In this document: piece by piece, positions 11,582-23,652 of the stretch
Numbering within the stretch: position 1 is the first letter of the stretch
Layout of the letters: each line of letters begins with the position of its first letter
From: Phycomyces nitens
Taxonomy: Eukaryota; Mucoromycota; Mucoromycetes; Mucorales; Phycomycetaceae
Reading direction: 5' to 3'
DNA length: 64,000 bases
Assembly (NCBI GenBank): GCA_022702545.1
Contig: JAHRBC010000003.1
Coordinates: 6,696,001 to 6,760,000 of the forward strand
The notes under the pieces: model-generated
Told to the model about the DNA's origin: nothing
What the model saw: the letters and a program-made list of their open reading frames with translations, nothing else
Database searches by the model: none
Made by a program: the position numbers and the translations under genes

Positions 11582-13988
11582 TCTCATAAAGTTTATCGCT
11601 TTTAACTCTCTTTTTTTTCACTTTGGGTTCAAGTGAAAATGTGTAAAAGTTTCCCTATTTTTTTATATGAAAGGAAAACCTAGAATTATGAGAGTATATA
11701 TTATAAATATAACATGCATTATTGACATTTACAAATAATAATAAAATAAAAAACAAGATTAAGACAAATAGAATGGAACCTGAGAAAATTAGCTAATATA
11801 TAACGAGATCTTGTGGTACCAAAGGTTATAAAACGGTCTGGTGTGTATGGGAAGATGATACAGATAAAGATGATTCTAATATGTTAAATTGGACACATTT
11901 TTATAGATTAAAACCCTTGAGAACAAGAAAAAGGGTACTCCCACATTTTCATGATTATATTATATTGTTATGTAAGCAAATGACCCTAACAAAAAATCCA
12001 AAAGGCTTATGCAATTATGCCAATCCTGTCCAGTCTTTTTCTTTATGGTTCTAGGTTGGTTTCTTGTACCAAGAAGAAAGAAAGTTTAATTTCAAATGAC
12101 TTTTTGTACCAATAAATATTCTAGAGACTGCACATGGATCAATAGAGTCATATAAACGCCAACAGAACATTTATTACTTGTATTTTTTTGATAAAGTATA
12201 TCGAATAGTTGCTTTATTGCTTACATGGATTAAGACTTGTGGGATTTATAATATCAAAAAGCTTTAAATCAAAAGGTTATAAAACGAATAAACCTTGTTT
12301 AATGGATCTTGTACTATTTCCTATTCTTTTTTAGAGTGATTACTAAGACAAGGTGCTACAGAACGAGGAAATAGAGCTACAAAGATATACATATTATTTG
12401 ATGAAAATAAGTGAATCTATTTATTTTTATACAATATTTCACCAACATAATAAGGAGGACCCACGAATTAAATCTAGTCTCGGTATATTGAAACGACGGA
12501 TAATTCAATAGAGTCAAGCTTATAGTAGGATGTCTTTATATCCAACAGGTTATCTATCATAATTACTTGCTTTGTCAGTATCCTTATCAGTTGCATTTGC
12601 TTTATTTTATATGATAAGAACTCTTGTGTACAAAACAAAATATCTAATCAAAAGTAGAGCTCGATCCTTGCACAATCTAGCTTACAGTTCTTTTGTACAT
12701 ATCCGTACATCGTTTGATTAATTATTTTGAATGATATCAAATCAAGCCAAACGAAAAAAACGTTCTTTTTTTTTAATTTTCTGGGTGATGGGCCCAAAGG
12801 GTCTAGATAGCATTACAGTCAACGAAATATATATATTTGATATCCATGTGCATCATTATTCTTTACATGTAGTTGTACACTAGATCTGCAATAAGACTTT
12901 ATATAAATCACCAGTTATTCTACAAGCTCTTTTTTTTGTATTATTAATATTAATACTATTATTATTACTATGGTTGTGATTCAGATCCAAGCCAATAAAA
13001 CTGCAGGCATAAAGTACAAAAATTGATACCTGTCTACTTTAACTATTGGAGACGATGATTTTATAGTTGGGAAATATTATTAGTAATAAGGGCACCTTTA
13101 GACAGGAGCCTGGGATTTGGCCTTTAGGAATATACACCATTTGTGTTGCAGTAAACATTATTAATATCTGTACGATTTCCTGGCTTTATTTAACCAGTCG
13201 TCCGAGTGTTCTTGTGGGGTTTTATGTAATAAATCAACAAAAAAATATTGGCAGAGATTTCAATAATTCTCATTGGTATACCTCATTACGCTGGTACATG
13301 TAGGATGACTAGAAATGGATAGTGACAGAGAATTGCGAGGCAGTTTTTGTGGAACCGTAGCACTGCTACTGTACCCACCTACTGTTACTTGTGTTCATAC
13401 TCTCTGTCTCTTCTCTATCTTTTAGACCTACATTCGGTCCTTGAGACACCAGGACATTTGTACGGTGAGCTGATCACAAAGTAAAAATCTAGTTCCTTTC
13501 TAATTTCTGAAAGTGATTAATAAGAGATACTAGAGAAACCTCTTTTTCTCTAATTCTTTTGATCATAGACATAAAGACAGTCTAAACTGCACTTTACAGA
13601 TCGTCTTGTATATACTGTAAGTATCAAAAATGTTTTTATGGCTTACAGACACTCTATGCTTATTTACCCGGGATTATTATTTTCGATTTAAAATAACCTT
13701 TCTAAAATCTTATAATTTTCTATATATTTATTTCAAGAAAGAAAAAAAAAACACAATACAAATACAGTTTGAAAATACACACGTACAATCCACCAGCCAG
13801 CAAGTCGTTTCTGTCCAAGCTCATCGACCCCCTCCCTTCCCCCCCTCTTCTTTCCCAGCTGCCAGTGTCTATTTTCTTTATTTTATTTTTTTATTTTTTT
13901 TGCCTTTCTTCCTATCTCTCTCTCTCTCCTTCTCCTTCTCTCTCTCTCTCTCTCTATCTTTTATTTTCTATAATCCTATTCATTCAGC
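11582..13988. other. Long AT-rich intergenic region
   Basis: About 2.4 kb between the PacC-like gene and the hexokinase-like gene. Two weak coding hints only: a hydrophobic 78-codon frame at 13067-13303 without a recognised family, and a 39-nt segment near 13430-13468 flanked by an acceptor-like TTTTAG and a donor-like GTGAGC. They do not join into a convincing gene. The last part should contain the promoter and leader of the next gene. Confidence 0.5.
13904..13957 (+). repeat. CT microsatellite in the presumed 5' leader
   Basis: Runs of CTCTCTCT interrupted by CCTTCTCCTT lie 30-85 bases upstream of the hexokinase-like start codon. The position suggests the core promoter or leader. Confidence 0.7.
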
Positions 13989-15664
13989 ATGTCATTCAGC
14001 CGGGAATCAATTACAAATGACACAAGAACCACAAACTCCAAAGTCGCAACCATTCAACTGATGCATGGCTCATCACAACAGAAATTGGAAATCGAAAGGC
14101 TTCAAGAAGAGTTTCGAGTCTCTGATGAGACATTAAGCAATGTTCTCCACAACTTTGAAGATGAAATAAAGGCGGGATTAGCAGCACAGGCAGAAAATGC
14201 ACCGCATCAAAACGATCTCAAGATGATTCCATCCTATGTAACCGGTACGTTGTGCCGTACATTCCAAAACCTGCATGGCTTATTGAATGTACTGTAGGAT
14301 ATCCCACCGGGAATGAAAAGGGAACATATCTTGCATTGGAAATAAGTGGAGTCGATATCTACGTGTGTCAAGTCAAGCTCAAAGGGGAAGGTGGCAAGCT
14401 TGCCATCAATCAATACCAATACAAGATTCCTGACTACTTGACAGCAGGCGACGATATCTGCATACTGATCGACTATGTTGCAGACTGTGTGGCAGACTTC
14501 CAGAGACGTATTGGGTCTGGTCACCACACTGTGTACTCAATGGCTATCAGCGTTGGCTTTGCTGTCCGACAGACAGGTTTGAACCGCGGAACTATCCTGG
14601 CACTTGAGCATGGCTTTGAATTCCCAAATGCTGTTGGCTGTGATGCTGTCGAGCTATTCCATAGTCGGTTTCAAGCAAAAGGCCTGGGGGTACGGATTGT
14701 TGCAATTGCGAATGGTGAGTAGAGATACCTAGCCAGGTATATTGTTTATAAAGTATATAATATGTCTGGCTTTAGATGCCGTGTGTACACTTCTTGCACA
14801 TGCCTATCAACATCCCTCAACACGTATCGGCATAGTGCACTGTGCGGGTACAAACTGTGCTTACTACGACAAGGTATCCAACATGGGTAAATTTCTTGCC
14901 CAGAATCCACACGAGGCCTCTGTGCCGCGAGACATGATCATCAATACCGAATGGTGTACCTTTTCCCTCAACACTTTGCCCATGACAGAGTACGATCGTT
15001 TGCTCGATAGAGAGTCCAATAACCGGGGCATTCATATATTCGAAAAGATGACAACTGGAATGTATCTTGGTGAGATTGTGCGTCAGGTTCTTATCAGTTT
15101 TGTGGATCGACGTGTTCTGTCGTTTGATGTCTCGGATGAAGACTGTCTGCTGCGTATACCTTATCATTTTGATACGAGCTATATGTATGTGTGTGAGGCT
15201 GACGATAACTGGGAGAATCTCGAGGACACGCGGGTCGTGCTAGAGGAAATGTGCAAAGTTGGAGAGACGTCTTTGGCAGATCGAGAGATTGTAAAAAAGG
15301 TCTGTGAATTTATTGGTCATCGTGCGGCCGCTCTCTTGGGAGCAGCAACTGCCAGTATTGTCAAGTACATTGTGGAGTATGGGGTTGGTGTGGGTAAAGA
15401 AGAAGGATTTGCGATATGTAAGTCAAGCCGATTTGGATCGAATGTCTTGCTCATTCTTAATCCTCAATAGCCATCAGTGGAGATGTCTACAAAGACTACC
15501 CATCTTTTCACCCACGGGTCTGTGAGACTCTCAAGGCACTGATTCCAGATGAGGTGGCCAGCAGATTATCTGTTGGCATCGTCAAACATTCACGAATTGT
15601 AGGAGCAGCCATTGTGGCCATGATGGCTGAGAAGATGGACCAGCAACAGCGAGTCAAGATATGA
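13989..15664 (+). CDS. Hexokinase-family protein with degenerate active-site motifs
   Basis: Member of the hexokinase fold family, 502 residues (exons 13989-14244, 14298-14714, 14776-15417, 15471-15664), close to the normal fungal length. Alignable blocks: AISVGFAVRQTGLNRGTIL (hexokinase FTFSFPxxQxxxxxGxL), AIANDAVCTLLAHAY (usually xINDTxGTLxA), IGIVHCAGTNCAYY (usually IGxIxGTGxNxAY), MIINTEWCTF and FEKMTTGMYLGEIVRQVL. Key departures: the phosphate-1 motif DLGGTNxR reads EISGVDIYV, and glycines of the second phosphate loop are replaced. The Asp of NDA, equivalent to the catalytic base, is kept. Established: fungi have non-catalytic hexokinase-like regulators (for example Aspergillus HxkC/HxkD). 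Inference: this protein has lost ATP binding and may be a sensor or regulator. It converges with the G3BP-like gene. Confidence 0.8.
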
Positions 15665-16026
15665 TGAAGCGACTTTGAGACAATATATTCTTATTACACA
15701 TTCATATATACATATATTTACTTCAGACATGGTCAATAAACCCTCCCCCTTTGTAGCCACTATACTAAAAGCAATAAATCCCAAAACACCATGATTATTT
15801 ATTTATTTATTGCACTTGTTTTTCTTTTTATTGAAGATGTACTGTCTATATGATTACATTTACATTCTCTAGTAAAGAAAATAGGCATTTTTCATAAAAA
15901 TAGAAAGAAAAAAAAAGGATTTTTTTTACATGTATAACAAATGTCTTGGATGTACATTTACAGTGTTTTATACAAGCATTGTCATAAGAGCTGCTTTCAA
16001 ACCCCCCTCTCCATTCATTATCTTTT
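15665..16026. other. Convergent intergenic spacer
   Basis: AT-rich spacer holding the 3' UTRs of the hexokinase-like gene (+) and the G3BP-like gene (-). It contains AATAAA-like strings and ATTTATTT repeats but no gene. Confidence 0.6.
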
Positions 16027-16563
16027 TTATTTAGGACCACCTCTTGTCTTGCCACCAGCTCCACCACGAGAACCTCCACGGCGAGGACCACTTGGAGAAA
16101 AGCGACGGTCAAACTGATTGCCACCAGGCTGTTGTCTTGCATATCCGCCTTTTGGACGACGCTCCTCGGCCAGCACAGTCAATTGACCCACATTAACCTT
16201 GTGTTGAGCAAGAGCCTTGGTGACAGCATCTGCAGAAGTAAACTCAAGAAAGGCGTTGTTACGGGCACTAATGATATTGATCGACTTGACATTTCCAAAT
16301 CTTGAAAAGGCTTCACGTAAGTTCTCTTCTGTGATTGCGGATCCAACATTCTTTATGAAAATCTGAGTATCATCGACTATTTGTACAAGTTAGACAAAGT
16401 ACATTTTCCTTTTTTATGCCCTTGTTTACCTTTACGTTGCACGTAGTTGTGACCCTGGGGCTGCTGTACATAATTCTGCTGCTGCACATATTGCTGCTGC
16501 TGCTGCTGCTGCTGCTGTTGTTGTTGTTGTTGTTGAACTTGCTGATGTTGCTGCTGCTGCTGT

Positions 16564-16640
<77 letters not shown>

Positions 16641-18070
16641 TTGTTGTTGCTGCTGCTGTTGAACTTGCTGTTGTTGTTGGGGATAGGCTTGCTGCTGGGG
16701 GTAATGCTGTTGTGGATAAGATGATTGAGGATGGTGATGTTGTGGAGAAGGAGGAGTCATATTCACGATTACATACTGCTGCTGGTGATGATGTTGATGC
16801 TGTTGTTGATGATGCTGTTGGATTTGCTGTTGGTGGTGATGTTGATGTTGTTGCTGATGATGCTGCTGCTGTTGGTGGATAGGCTGTGGCTGTGGCTGTT
16901 GTGGTGGTTGTTGCTGTGGTTGTTGCTGAGGTGGTTGAAGTGGTTGTTGTGGTGATTGAGGGGGAGGGGGAGTTGGTTGGGCAGGGGCTTGTAAAGGTGA
17001 TGATTGGATTATAGGTGATTGTTGGGCAGAAGTCATTTGAGTGTTCTTGACAGCAGGTACAGAGGCCAAGGATGCCCATGACTTTGGCTCTGATTTAGTA
17101 GGTCGCTCTGCTTGCTTTGGAGCCGGCTTTACAATCTCAGACTTCTTCTCTTCTACAGCCTCCTTCTTGGGTTCCTTTTTGAATTCCTTCTTGGACTCCT
17201 TGACGACTTCTTTGAGAGTTTCCTTGATCTGATCCACATAACCAGAATCCTTCTTGTGTATTCCATTTGATTCATGTGAGCTACTCTCTAAAACTGGTTT
17301 TTCTGCCTTTGTTTCCTCGGTTCTACTTTGATTATTGATTGTGGGTGTGGGTGGAGCAGTACGGGCATCGTTTTCGCCTTGGTTTTCTTTTTTCTTCCCA
17401 ACCGGTTCTGTGATATCCTGCACTGTCTCACTTGACCTCGAAATTGATTCATGTCCCTGCTTCTTCTCCTTATGTGTCTTTGTGGTTGAATGATTATACT
17501 GTGCTGTTGTGCTTGATACAGTGATCTCGTCCTCATCCTCATCGCAAGCGTAATAATCAATGTCGACTTCTTCTTTGAGGAAGCGAAAGATGTCATTGAG
17601 AACATAATATCCTTTGTGTTGTGGTGCAAGAAAAAATGTCTGGCTGAATTTTTGAGTTGGGCCATCTAGATTGCACATCTCACCCAGCACTTGGATGAGG
17701 ATGCCATCGTTGGCTGACATTTGACTATCGACCTGGGTCACCAATACTTTACAATCTTCGAAATTCAGCTCTTCCATCTTTTGTCTAATCTCCTATACAT
17801 TCATCATCAGCTCTTTGTCCAATACTCCTTTCCTTTCCTTACCTCCTGACCCCGGTATGTCTGGGCAACATCACCCTCATCACCTCTCACCAAAACGGAA
17901 TTCTTGCTGTAAAACGCATGGATCCGCTGTGGTTTCTTGTTCAAGAATGTATAATACTCACGGACGAAAATCAAACCGACATCTTGAGGGATGGTGCCCA
18001 TGGAATTGGCCTGGGGTGCATTGTCGGATGTCGCATTTGTTTGGATGGGCTGACTTACAGAGGCTGTCAT
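16027..18070 (-). CDS. G3BP/Nxt3-type protein: NTF2 domain, polyQ region, RRM, RGG tail
   Basis: Homologue of Ras-GAP SH3-binding protein (metazoan G3BP, yeast Bre5, S. pombe Nxt3), a cytoplasmic RNA-binding protein of stress granules and a cofactor of the Ubp3-type deubiquitinase. Exons: 18070-17843, 17792-16430 and 16376-16027, giving 646 residues. The NTF2-like domain spans about residues 28-150 (VGLIFVREYYTFLNKKP, YRGQEEIRQKMEELNF, QTFFLAPQHKGYYVLNDIF). An acidic and Lys/Glu-rich linker follows, then a Pro/Gln/His-rich region with an extreme glutamine run. The RRM starts at DDTQIFIKNVGSAITEENL and includes INIISARNNAFLEF. The C-terminus has RRGGSRGG and RGG repeats. The domain order NTF2-disordered-RRM-RGG is exactly that of the family. 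Identification is secure; the glutamine tract length is unusual. Confidence 0.92.
16491..16678 (-). repeat. CAG/CAA trinucleotide tract encoding polyglutamine
   Basis: On the coding strand this is an almost pure mix of CAG and CAA codons, broken only by a few His, Val and Pro codons. It encodes one run of roughly 40 glutamines and a second of about 15. The CAG/CAA mixture limits slippage but the tract is still expected to be length-variable between strains. Confidence 0.9.
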
Positions 18071-19452
18071 TGTTTATTTCTGTAAGAATTGTATAAGAAC
18101 AAGATGGAAAAATAGGTCGATAATTCAGCGTACAAGAACAATCACTACCTTTATTTAAGGGGTATGTTAAAGAGTAATATTTATTTATACACGCGACAGA
18201 AGATGATGGTTGAAAAAAAAGGGGGTGGGAGGGCAGGAGGATGAATGATCTTCTTGACCTTTGACGCGTCCTCTTTGAAAGTGACGTAATTGAATTGATA
18301 AACCGCAGTGGTCAGTGCAACAAGTAAACCGCTTGTTGGGTATTCAGCAGTAACTCTTGTCTATAGGATATACTTGAGGGCATTTGGGGTAAAATGGTCA
18401 GATAAACCTAAGGTTTGTTTGAATTGGATGACATTTGGTGTCTGTAGAACTTGGGCCAGACAATGTGTATCATTATAGATCAATCTTTTTAGCTTGTTTG
18501 CTATCCAACTTCTTTGGTGACAAAGAAATAGGCGGTGTGCAGTAACCAAGATCATAAAGAAACGAATCCAAACGAACACCAGGGTTCATAAGAAATAAAA
18601 AAAATGGGTCGTGCAAGGTTTCTGTAGGCCGTTTGAAAGCTGGTCGAATAGAATTAACCAGTCGATATTGATTCTACACTAGCTTAAAAGGAGTATTTGT
18701 GGTACCGAAATAACAGAACGTATGAAAATCCCAGTCTTTTTACAAGGGTAGTAAAGCAGTAAAGCAGTAAATCAGACGAATAGGCGTATGATCTATAGGA
18801 CATGCCAGAAAATAATCGAAGGAGGTTGTTTTTAGATGTTTCCCCACACAAATAGATGGAATGGACTTACTCCGATATACAAGAAGTTGTACAACAGCAT
18901 TGGCATTTCTTGAACTTACAATATTTAGGGACGAGGTCATATGATTTGTTGTTCATGACGGTCAAATATTCCTAAAGTACTCCAGACAACCTTTGGGTGT
19001 ACCAGTCGGTGATTTCTGTGAATGTACGATGTCAAGAGCTCCACTGTGAATAACCTGGTTTGATCGTACATTTTACGGACATTAGGGGTATTGTAAACAC
19101 CCGAATGCCCGCCTAGATGTTTATTCACCTTGTTAAATCACATCCGTATCCTCCATTTCCCCATGGGGTACTCACTAGACTTCACCAAATGATAACAAGC
19201 ATGTCAATTAATGATCTAGGCCTCATTGATCGTTGGGTCAATATAGAGAGTCTCTCTCCATATATTCAAAGGGAAAAATGTATATTTTAACTCTATGCCA
19301 CAGTTTTCTATTCTTGTGCAACTAAACTTCACATCAAGTGCCCTTTTACCGTTTTTTCTCACATTTTCAATACATCTATAAAAGCCAACCTCATTTTCAG
19401 TAGATCCAATTATCCAAAGGTTCTTCTCTTTTCTCAACTTTAATACAACACC
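18071..19452. other. Intergenic region between the G3BP-like and transporter genes
   Basis: Divergent spacer of about 1.4 kb that should hold the promoters of both flanking genes. Three 63-73 codon minus-strand frames (18361-18579, 18937-19128, 19216-19437) have no recognisable product and no good splice partners, so I do not call them genes. Confidence 0.5.
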
Positions 19453-21194
19453 ATGGTAATCTGGCCAACAAAAAAGCGTCTTTATACCTACATGTGTGGC
19501 ATTTGTGCCGCACTCTGCATGTTCATCAACGGATACGATGCCGGTAACCTATCCAGATCCCTTTTACTTTTATAACAGCCAAATTAATTGTGACTTGATT
19601 TAATTTAGCCGTCTTTAACAACCTTCAGGGTCTCGATTCCTTCATGCTCTATATGGGTCTTGACAAGGATGCACCCAAAGATCAAAATATGATTGGAGCA
19701 GTAACTTCTAGTTATCTGGCTGCCAGTATTGCCTCTGGTATAACAATTTCTCCCTTGATTTCACATTACCTTGGCCGTCGTGCAACCATCTTTGCTGGGT
19801 GCTTGCTGGTTGCTGTTGCTTCCATCGTCCAGACGTTCTCCACAAATATTGGCGCCTTTATTGCTGGCCGTGTCATTCTCGGTGTCGGGCAGGGTATCGC
19901 TCTCCCAGCTGGACCTGTATTTATGAGTGAAATTTGTTCTCCTGAAGTCCGAGGTCGTATGCTTTCATTCTGGCAAATGATGTACAGTGTTGGTGCTCTG
20001 GTCACCTCATTCACCGCTTATGGGTGCAAGCTCAACGAAGGTCTTGGTCTCTGGCAATGGAAAACCGTCACTCTCCTTCAGGCTGCCATTCCAGCCATTT
20101 GCTGTGCTACCATCTTTACATGTCCTGAATCCCCTCGTTGGTTGATTTCCAAAGGAAAGTATGACCAGGCAAAGAGAGCTCTGGTGCGCACTCGTGAGGA
20201 ACACCAGGTCGAAGAGGAATTTGAAGGCGTAAGTAGACTGAGGAGGGGGGGAAATATTGGCATGGGATGTTTGACTAACATCTTATTAGATCAAAGCTTC
20301 CATTGAGTGGGAAAAGGAAAACAGTTCAAACTCTCTCAAGGAGTTGTGGGTTGACAAGTCTATTCGTAGACGCATGAGTAAGTAGAGCAGCTGTCAGTAT
20401 ATATTAGGGCGACTAATCTAACCACCGACTGTTTAGTTCTTGGTTTGATCATGAACTTTGGACAGCAGCTTACCGGACAATCTATGATGACCAGTTACTC
20501 AACCAAGGTCTACCAAAAGATCTTTAAAGACGACGCAACTGTCCTTTTGATCAACTCCCTCAACTTCACCTTTGGTATCCTATTCACCTTGACCTGCACA
20601 TTCTTCTCTGACAAGTTGGGACGTACAAAGATGCTCATAGGCAGTGCATTTGGCCAAGCTGCCATGTTGTTGATCGCTGCCACAGTCTATCTCGCCACAC
20701 CCACTCTTCCTGACGGTGCAAAGTCGTTTGCTATTGGTGTCGCCCTTGTTCTGGTCCTCTTCCTTTTCACCTTCTTCTACAAGCCAGGATGGGGTGCCAC
20801 TACCTGGATCTATACCTCTGAGATCTTCCCCATGCGTGTTCGTGGAACTGCTGTTGCCATCTGTACCAACACTCAGAGTGTCGGCGGTCTTGTAATGGGA
20901 CAAGCTTTCCCTTCAATGTTTACCACCATGGGATTCTACTCTTTCTATGTCTGGATGGGAGTAAACTTCTTGCTTATTGTCCTCGTCTTCTTATTCTACC
21001 CTGAGACCAAGGGTGTTCCTCTTGAAGAAATGGACCGTCTGTTCAGTCAACCTTTGACGCGCAACCTGCAACTGTGTGGACGTCGATCCACAAAGAGCTT
21101 TGACCGCAGCGTTGAAAACTTTGAAGAAAAGCAGATCCAACACACCGAGCACGCAGACGAAGAGCATGCCGAGAAGGCTCCCGTGAAAGCCTAA
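19453..21194 (+). CDS. MFS sugar transporter (hexose-type, 12 TM)
   Basis: Plasma-membrane sugar porter of the major facilitator superfamily, 518 residues. Exons: 19453-19543, 19609-20228, 20290-20377 and 20437-21194. Family signatures: NGYDA after TM1, GRRATIFAGC between TM2 and TM3, GRVILGVGQGIALPAGPVFMSE, the PESPRWLISKGK motif after TM6, the QQLTGQSMM motif in TM7, DKLGRTKML between TM8 and TM9, and YPETKGVPLEEMD at the end of TM12. The N-terminal tail before TM1 is very short and the C-terminal tail is Glu/Lys/His-rich. The substrate is most likely a hexose; QQLTGQSMM differs from the QQxxGxNxxxYY of classical glucose carriers, so specificity is uncertain. Confidence 0.9.
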
Positions 21195-21564
21195 GCTCAA
21201 TTTTGATACTGCCTGGTGCATCTCAAAAAAACTATTTTTTTTATTCTATTTTATTTTATTTTATTCTAATATCCAATCTCCTATTCTCTCAAATATCTTG
21301 CCTATTTATTTAGGCATAGAGTTCTATTCACTATTGTGATACCCATTTAAGTTTTATATTTTTGTAATTTTCCAAAGTCATTTATTCTTGAGATCTTGTA
21401 ATTAAATAAATTGATAACAAATCAAAATGGACGTGTGTATTTTGTATAAATACTCTTGAAGCTGTTGAACAAGACACTCGTCTTGATGATAAATTGACAT
21501 TATTATGAATTTGTCATATTGGTGCTATGAAAGCTCATGACGATATTGTTTGGTTTGTTTATTT

Positions 21565-21592
21565 TAATAATAATAATAATAATAATAATAAT
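21565..21592. repeat. (AAT)n microsatellite
   Basis: About nine consecutive AAT units in the 3' flank of the sugar transporter gene. Confidence 0.85.
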
Positions 21593-21922
21593 GAACATTA
21601 ACAAGAGAAAATACCGATTATTTTTATTTTCGCCAAATATAACACCCAAAATAAGAAATAATAAAAACAAAAAAAAAACGATATTGGCCACTACGTATAC
21701 CAACTGTCTTTCTGTACCTTTAGTAATCGAATATATATATATATATATTTGCTGCACTTTTGGTTGTGTACCTATCCCCCCAAATGACTTGTTTCGCTTA
21801 CACGTGTGTATTACAGTACGTTTATTTTGGAGCTCAATATTTCACAAATCCAGTACATACTCCAAAGACGAGTTTGTATTATTCTCAAACCATACAGTCG
21901 GAAAATGTCATTCGTTTTTCTC

Positions 21923-21943
21923 TTTTTTTTTAAAAAAAAAAAA
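21923..21943. repeat. T9A12 palindromic tract
   Basis: A run of nine T directly followed by twelve A, one of six similar T-then-A junctions in the window. Self-complementary, so able to form a hairpin in RNA. Confidence 0.6.
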
Positions 21944-22933
21944 GTATTTATGATTTGCTAGATCAATATATTATCATTTACGAATAAATACTCTCGGATA
22001 TATCTGTAAACTCTTGTTTGAAATAGACATACAAGGCATATTCATTTTGAGAGCATGGTTTTTTGTCTTTGTAACTTGTGAAATATAAATGATCATAATT
22101 ACCAATTATTTATTTATTTATTTTATAATATTTTAAACAGCATTGATATTTGGCCTAGATACATCATCAACTATTATAGCGAGACTTGAAATGAAGAAGT
22201 ATTATGGATAATCTTAAACTTACAAGTACCCAATCAACGGTTTACTCAACACCCCACAAAAGTAAAATTATTTCTGTTTTCTTGTGAAGCAGGACATTCG
22301 CAGGATTACAATTCACCGACCGGAACAAAAAGGATAAAAGGAGCAAATAAGCAACTCACCAATTACATCAGTTGGAGTGGTTGGGAAAGCTATATTATTC
22401 CTTGCAAAAATAAGGTCCCCCTAATGGGTTAGTCTAGCAAAAAAGAAAAGGATATTTCCAATACATGACAGGTATCGAAAAAGATATAGTCCGGAAATGA
22501 TTAAAGATGATGTAGATTCAATACTTGCTTCCGGAAACATTTATTTTTTCTCGATATTTCCTATCGATGCGTATTTGCTTTGTTTAAAAATAAAAGGTTT
22601 GGTAATTAGAAGTGCCCGACTTAACCTTTTGGTAGTATGTACCGCCCAACATTTTTCAGTACAGACATTTTATTCTCATAAGTACGTTTGGCATACAAAT
22701 ATGATACTGGAGATGTATTTACTATAGTTCTTGGACTTATTTCAACTTGCAATGATATATTAAGTAGAGAAAGATTTGTAGATTACTAGATTTATGAACT
22801 TTGATACTTTATGGCTGGAGAGAACATTGAACTTTTATACTTTATACAGTTCAACGTATAACTGTCCGTAGCGGCCTCCAAGTTTAATTTGGGGTACTTT
22901 TCCTACAAGGATATTCACCGAAAAAAAAGGCCT

Positions 22934-23652
22934 CTATTCTTTCAATATTTCTTGGCACTTTGACTGTATCCTTATTACCTTTAGTAATTCTGCTTCTTGC
23001 CTTTCTTCTTCTGCTCTTTTTACTGCTTCTCGAAGTTGTCTTACTTCTTCTTCTTGTATTCCGAGCTCGTACTCTTTCCGCTTAATACTCATATCTATAT
23101 TCGCCACTTCTCTAATCTCTGTTAAAATCCTTGACTTTAGCTTTTCCTATAAATTAATAGTAATAATAATAGGAATAATGTTGGTGACACATTTAGGATT
23201 CAATATGATCATATACATTTTCTTCTGTGAGCACATCGCCATCAAGCATTTTTTCACGACAGGATGCCGGTACCAAGATCATCTCGAGTCGTTTTTCAAT
23301 GCGCTTCATTAGTTCGTTGATTGTAATCTCGACTTCGGGATCAGATGGATCATGCTCTCCTCGAGTTAATCTAACAAGACAATCCTTTTTTTTTATGTTT
23401 TCTCTTTGAGAATCAAGAGCTTTGGCAACTCACTGATAAGATATTTCACATAGATTCTTAAACTTTTTGCGCATTGGCAAGGTCATGTGCGACCATTTTT
23501 TTGATCGCTTTGGAGGTTTATAATTTGTTTCTAGCAAGTAAGAATGTTAAGAATGTTAAGAATGTTTGATTTTTGATCTCCTGGTAATCAGTACCATGAT
23601 CCCTCAGGATCTGATCTACAAGATCCTCTGGTGTTTGGTCGCGTGAGTTCAT
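22934..23652 (-). CDS. Putative CENP-Q/Fta7/Okp1-like inner kinetochore protein
   Basis: Small coiled-coil protein of 173 residues rebuilt from four short exons: 23652-23595, 23530-23434, 23370-23217 and 23146-22934. All join in phase with GT-AG introns of 63-70 bases. Visible order: an acidic start MNSRDQTPEDLVDQIL, a basic block PPKRSKKWSHMTLPMRKKF, a helix INELMKRIEKRLEMILVP, a conserved-looking EENEKLKSRIL, and a Glu/Arg-rich coiled coil to the end. In my recall this W-L-x-x, KRL-x-VP, EN-x-LE order is that of the CENP-Q family (Fta7, Okp1), a subunit of the constitutive centromere-associated network that pairs with CENP-U. That identity is inference from pattern, not a search. It could instead be another short coiled-coil nuclear protein. 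It converges on the sugar transporter gene. Confidence 0.5.

Larger units (their letters stand above)
21195..22933. other. Convergent AT-rich intergenic region
   Basis: About 1.7 kb between the transporter stop and the stop of the CENP-Q-like gene. It holds TTTTATTTTATTTTAT after the transporter, an AAT microsatellite, a TA dinucleotide run near 21730 and a T9A12 tract. No coding exon was found. Confidence 0.6.

Noticed and set aside
13067..13303. Hydrophobic 78-codon frame as a possible permease remnant
   Set aside because: Only a vague resemblance to membrane helices; no family motif and no joined exons.
14252..14722. Alternative start of the hexokinase-like protein inside the first intron (frame beginning MPYIPKPAW)
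   Set aside because: It reads through the intron; the spliced form 13989-14244 plus 14298 has proper GT-AG borders and a sensible N-terminus of normal family length.
16416..16955. Long plus-strand poly-Leu frames opposite the glutamine tract
   Set aside because: They are the antisense reading of the CAG/CAA repeat (CTG/TTG = Leu).
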